DNA from: Cryobacterium sp. M96
Lineage (GTDB): Bacteria > Actinomycetota > Actinomycetes > Actinomycetales > Microbacteriaceae
Direction: 5' to 3'
Assembly (NCBI RefSeq): GCF_002929845.1
Contig: NZ_PJJS01000036.1
Span: 1 to 63,997 of the forward strand
DNA length: 63,997 nt
A program made the translations under genes and the position numbers. Below the pieces are notes generated by a model that was given only the letters and a program-made list of their open reading frames with translations, searched no databases and was not told the DNA's origin. Below are positions 63,252 to 63,997 of the stretch, piece after piece (the first letter of the stretch is position 1; each line of letters begins with the position of its first letter).

Positions 63252-63267
63252 CTCGGGGGTTCGAATC
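63252..63267 (+). repeat. Partial duplication of the tRNA-Ser T-arm
   Basis: CTCGGGGGTTCGAATC repeats 63166-63181 exactly, 86 bases downstream, followed by TTCCGCCCCCGCA instead of a matching acceptor. It resembles a degenerate 3' tRNA copy, as left by integration or deletion at a tRNA attachment site. Confidence 0.5.
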
Positions 63268-63303
63268 TTCCGCCCCCGCAGCGCTGCTTCCGTGCCCGGA
63301 TGG

Positions 63304-63396
63304 GGCTAACTCAGGAGATCCAAGCCGCACGCAAACATCCACCGCCTGATTCCGGGGGCGGGAACCGCAACTGGCCGTGGATCTCCTGAGTTAGCC
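63304..63396. repeat. Palindromic repeat, family 1, copy 4
   Basis: GGCTAACTCAGGAGATCC (63304) and GGATCTCCTGAGTTAGCC (ending 63396) are perfect inverted arms around a 57-base interior that differs from the other copies. Confidence 0.85.
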
Positions 63397-63420
63397 ACCG
63401 ACCCGCGTCCATAGCTCCCG

Positions 63421-63490
63421 CACATTCTGCCGGATGTGGCCAATAGAGCCCTGAAACAGCCCACCGCCGAGAATTGGCAGGAGTTATGCA
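63421..63490. repeat. Conserved spacer element between family 1 repeats, copy 2
   Basis: CACATTCTGCCGGATGTGGC to GCAGGAGTTATGCA, a diverged copy of 40992-41071 in the same position between two family 1 palindromes and in the same orientation. Confidence 0.65.
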
Positions 63491-63521
63491 CGTAGCGAGG
63501 CTCCGACCGTGCCTGGCATGG

Positions 63522-63614
63522 GGCCAACTCAGGAGATCCGCGCGGACCGCTCCGCCGTGGCCGCAGACCAGTGCGGAGCAGACTGCGGCCGCCCAGGGAT
63601 CTCCTGAGTTGGCC
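63522..63614. repeat. Palindromic repeat, family 1, copy 5
   Basis: GGCCAACTCAGGAGATCC (63522) and GGGATCTCCTGAGTTGGCC (ending 63614); the T-to-C change in the left arm (GGCC for GGCT) is matched by the compensating change in the right arm. Confidence 0.85.
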
Positions 63615-63661
63615 ACGGAAGTGTCGGGGCAGGTCCGGCGAGCACCGGCGAGCACCGGGGG

Positions 63662-63904
63662 CTAGTCGGCGAACGGATGCCGCGGCGCACGCGGCACGGG
63701 CGGCGGCGGCACCGGCTTCGCGGCCACGACATCGGCGAGCGCGAGGACGACCAGACCGCGTTTGGTCTCAACCATGCACCCTGTGTCGGAGACGGACCGC
63801 AAGTAACCCACGGCATCCGTGACCCCGCCTTCGATGCGGGTGCGCACCACGATTCGGGTTCCGAGGGTGGTGCTGGAAACGAATTGGGCGGCGGCGAGGC
63901 TCAT
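63662..63904 (-). CDS. Small SH3-like domain protein
   Basis: An 80-residue protein starting at ATG 63904. It has the beta-rich pattern LGTRIVVRTRIEGGVTDAVG, YLRSVSDTGCMVETKRGLVV, LALADVVAAKPVPPPPVPR, which corresponds to the N-terminal SH3-like domain seen before the GNAT domain of Rv0428c-type acetyltransferases in actinobacteria. Here only this domain is present and it ends normally with a stop, so it is either a stand-alone domain protein or the trimmed start of a lost acetyltransferase. The remaining bases to the window end (63905-63997) are GC-rich repeats (CCCAGCCGCA) with no gene seen. Confidence 0.65.
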   Translation of the reverse strand: MSLAAAQFVSSTTLGTRIVVRTRIEGGVTDAVGYLRSVSDTGCMVETKRGLVVLALADVVAAKPVPPPPVPRAPRHPFAD

Positions 63905-63997
63905 CCGGCTGAGCCTACTCTTCGAGCCCGAGCCGAGCGCAGCCCGGCCGCGCGGCGCCCGGCCCAGCCGCACCCAGCCGCACGCAGCCCGGCCCAG

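Noticed and set aside
63237..63281. Second tRNA gene
   Set aside because: Only a T-arm-like piece is present; no acceptor pairing, D-arm or anticodon arm.

Overview
This is about 64 kb of high-GC chromosomal DNA from an actinobacterium, most likely a member of the Microbacteriaceae close to Cryobacterium or Salinibacterium. That placement is inferred from gene style (GTG/TTG starts, overlapping ATGA/GTGA junctions), actinobacterial families (LCP cell-wall ligase, DUF4012, HelR-type helicase, phosphoketolase with Pta and AckA) and the dnaX-recR-lysC-asd housekeeping block. No plasmid, phage or rRNA genes are visible.

Layout. (1) 0.3-5.6 kb: HelR-type RNA polymerase recycling helicase, a membrane acyltransferase, a lipoprotein and a secreted Pro/Thr-rich membrane-anchored protein whose signal peptide is put out of frame by a G7 run. 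(2) 5.7-33.7 kb: a large surface-polysaccharide locus, mostly on the minus strand. One operon reads gmd-fcl-ugd-LCP-small Cys4 protein-DUF4012. Another reads tyrosine autokinase-LMW phosphatase-BNR-like protein-priming sugar transferase-WecB/TagA-GT4-GT4-GT2-acetyltransferase-GT4-GT11-flippase. A polymerase (Wzy-like) lies on the plus strand. GDP-L-fucose and UDP-glucuronate synthesis genes plus a GT11-type transferase predict a fucosylated acidic polymer, attached to the wall by the LCP protein. The middle of the locus (12.5-19 kb) is worn by insertion sequences: a scrambled IS3 remnant, an IS110 fragment, a nearly complete IS3 element, and an acyltransferase gene broken by a 7-bp tandem repeat. 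(3) 33.8-40.5 kb: an unusual signalling block, a sensor kinase fused to a second membrane module, a LuxR-type response regulator, thymidine kinase, and a second system in which the same two modules are separate overlapping genes. (4) 40.5-42.8 kb: a nest of palindromic repeats, one split by an IS3-family element exactly at its centre. (5) 42.9-50.2 kb: mqo, DUF1801, GGDEF-EAL, asd, lysC. (6) 50.3-52.1 kb: TetR regulator with a double operator and a DUF5692-like membrane protein broken by a second 7-bp repeat. (7) 52.3-63.9 kb: recR, dnaX, yccF, ackA-pta-xfp (phosphoketolase shunt to acetate and ATP), SRP RNA, tRNA-Ser(GGA), a repeat cluster and a small SH3-like protein.

The most noteworthy signals are non-coding or mutational. 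Two unrelated membrane-protein genes are switched out of frame by heptanucleotide tandem repeats, and each is restored by the same copy numbers (2 or 5). There are at least two interspersed palindromic repeat families (five copies of a GGCTAACTCAGGAGATC-armed element, four of a TAACTTCGGAG-armed element); one of them carries an IS3-family insertion at its dyad centre, recalling IS1397/ISKpn1 targeting of REP palindromes in enterobacteria.
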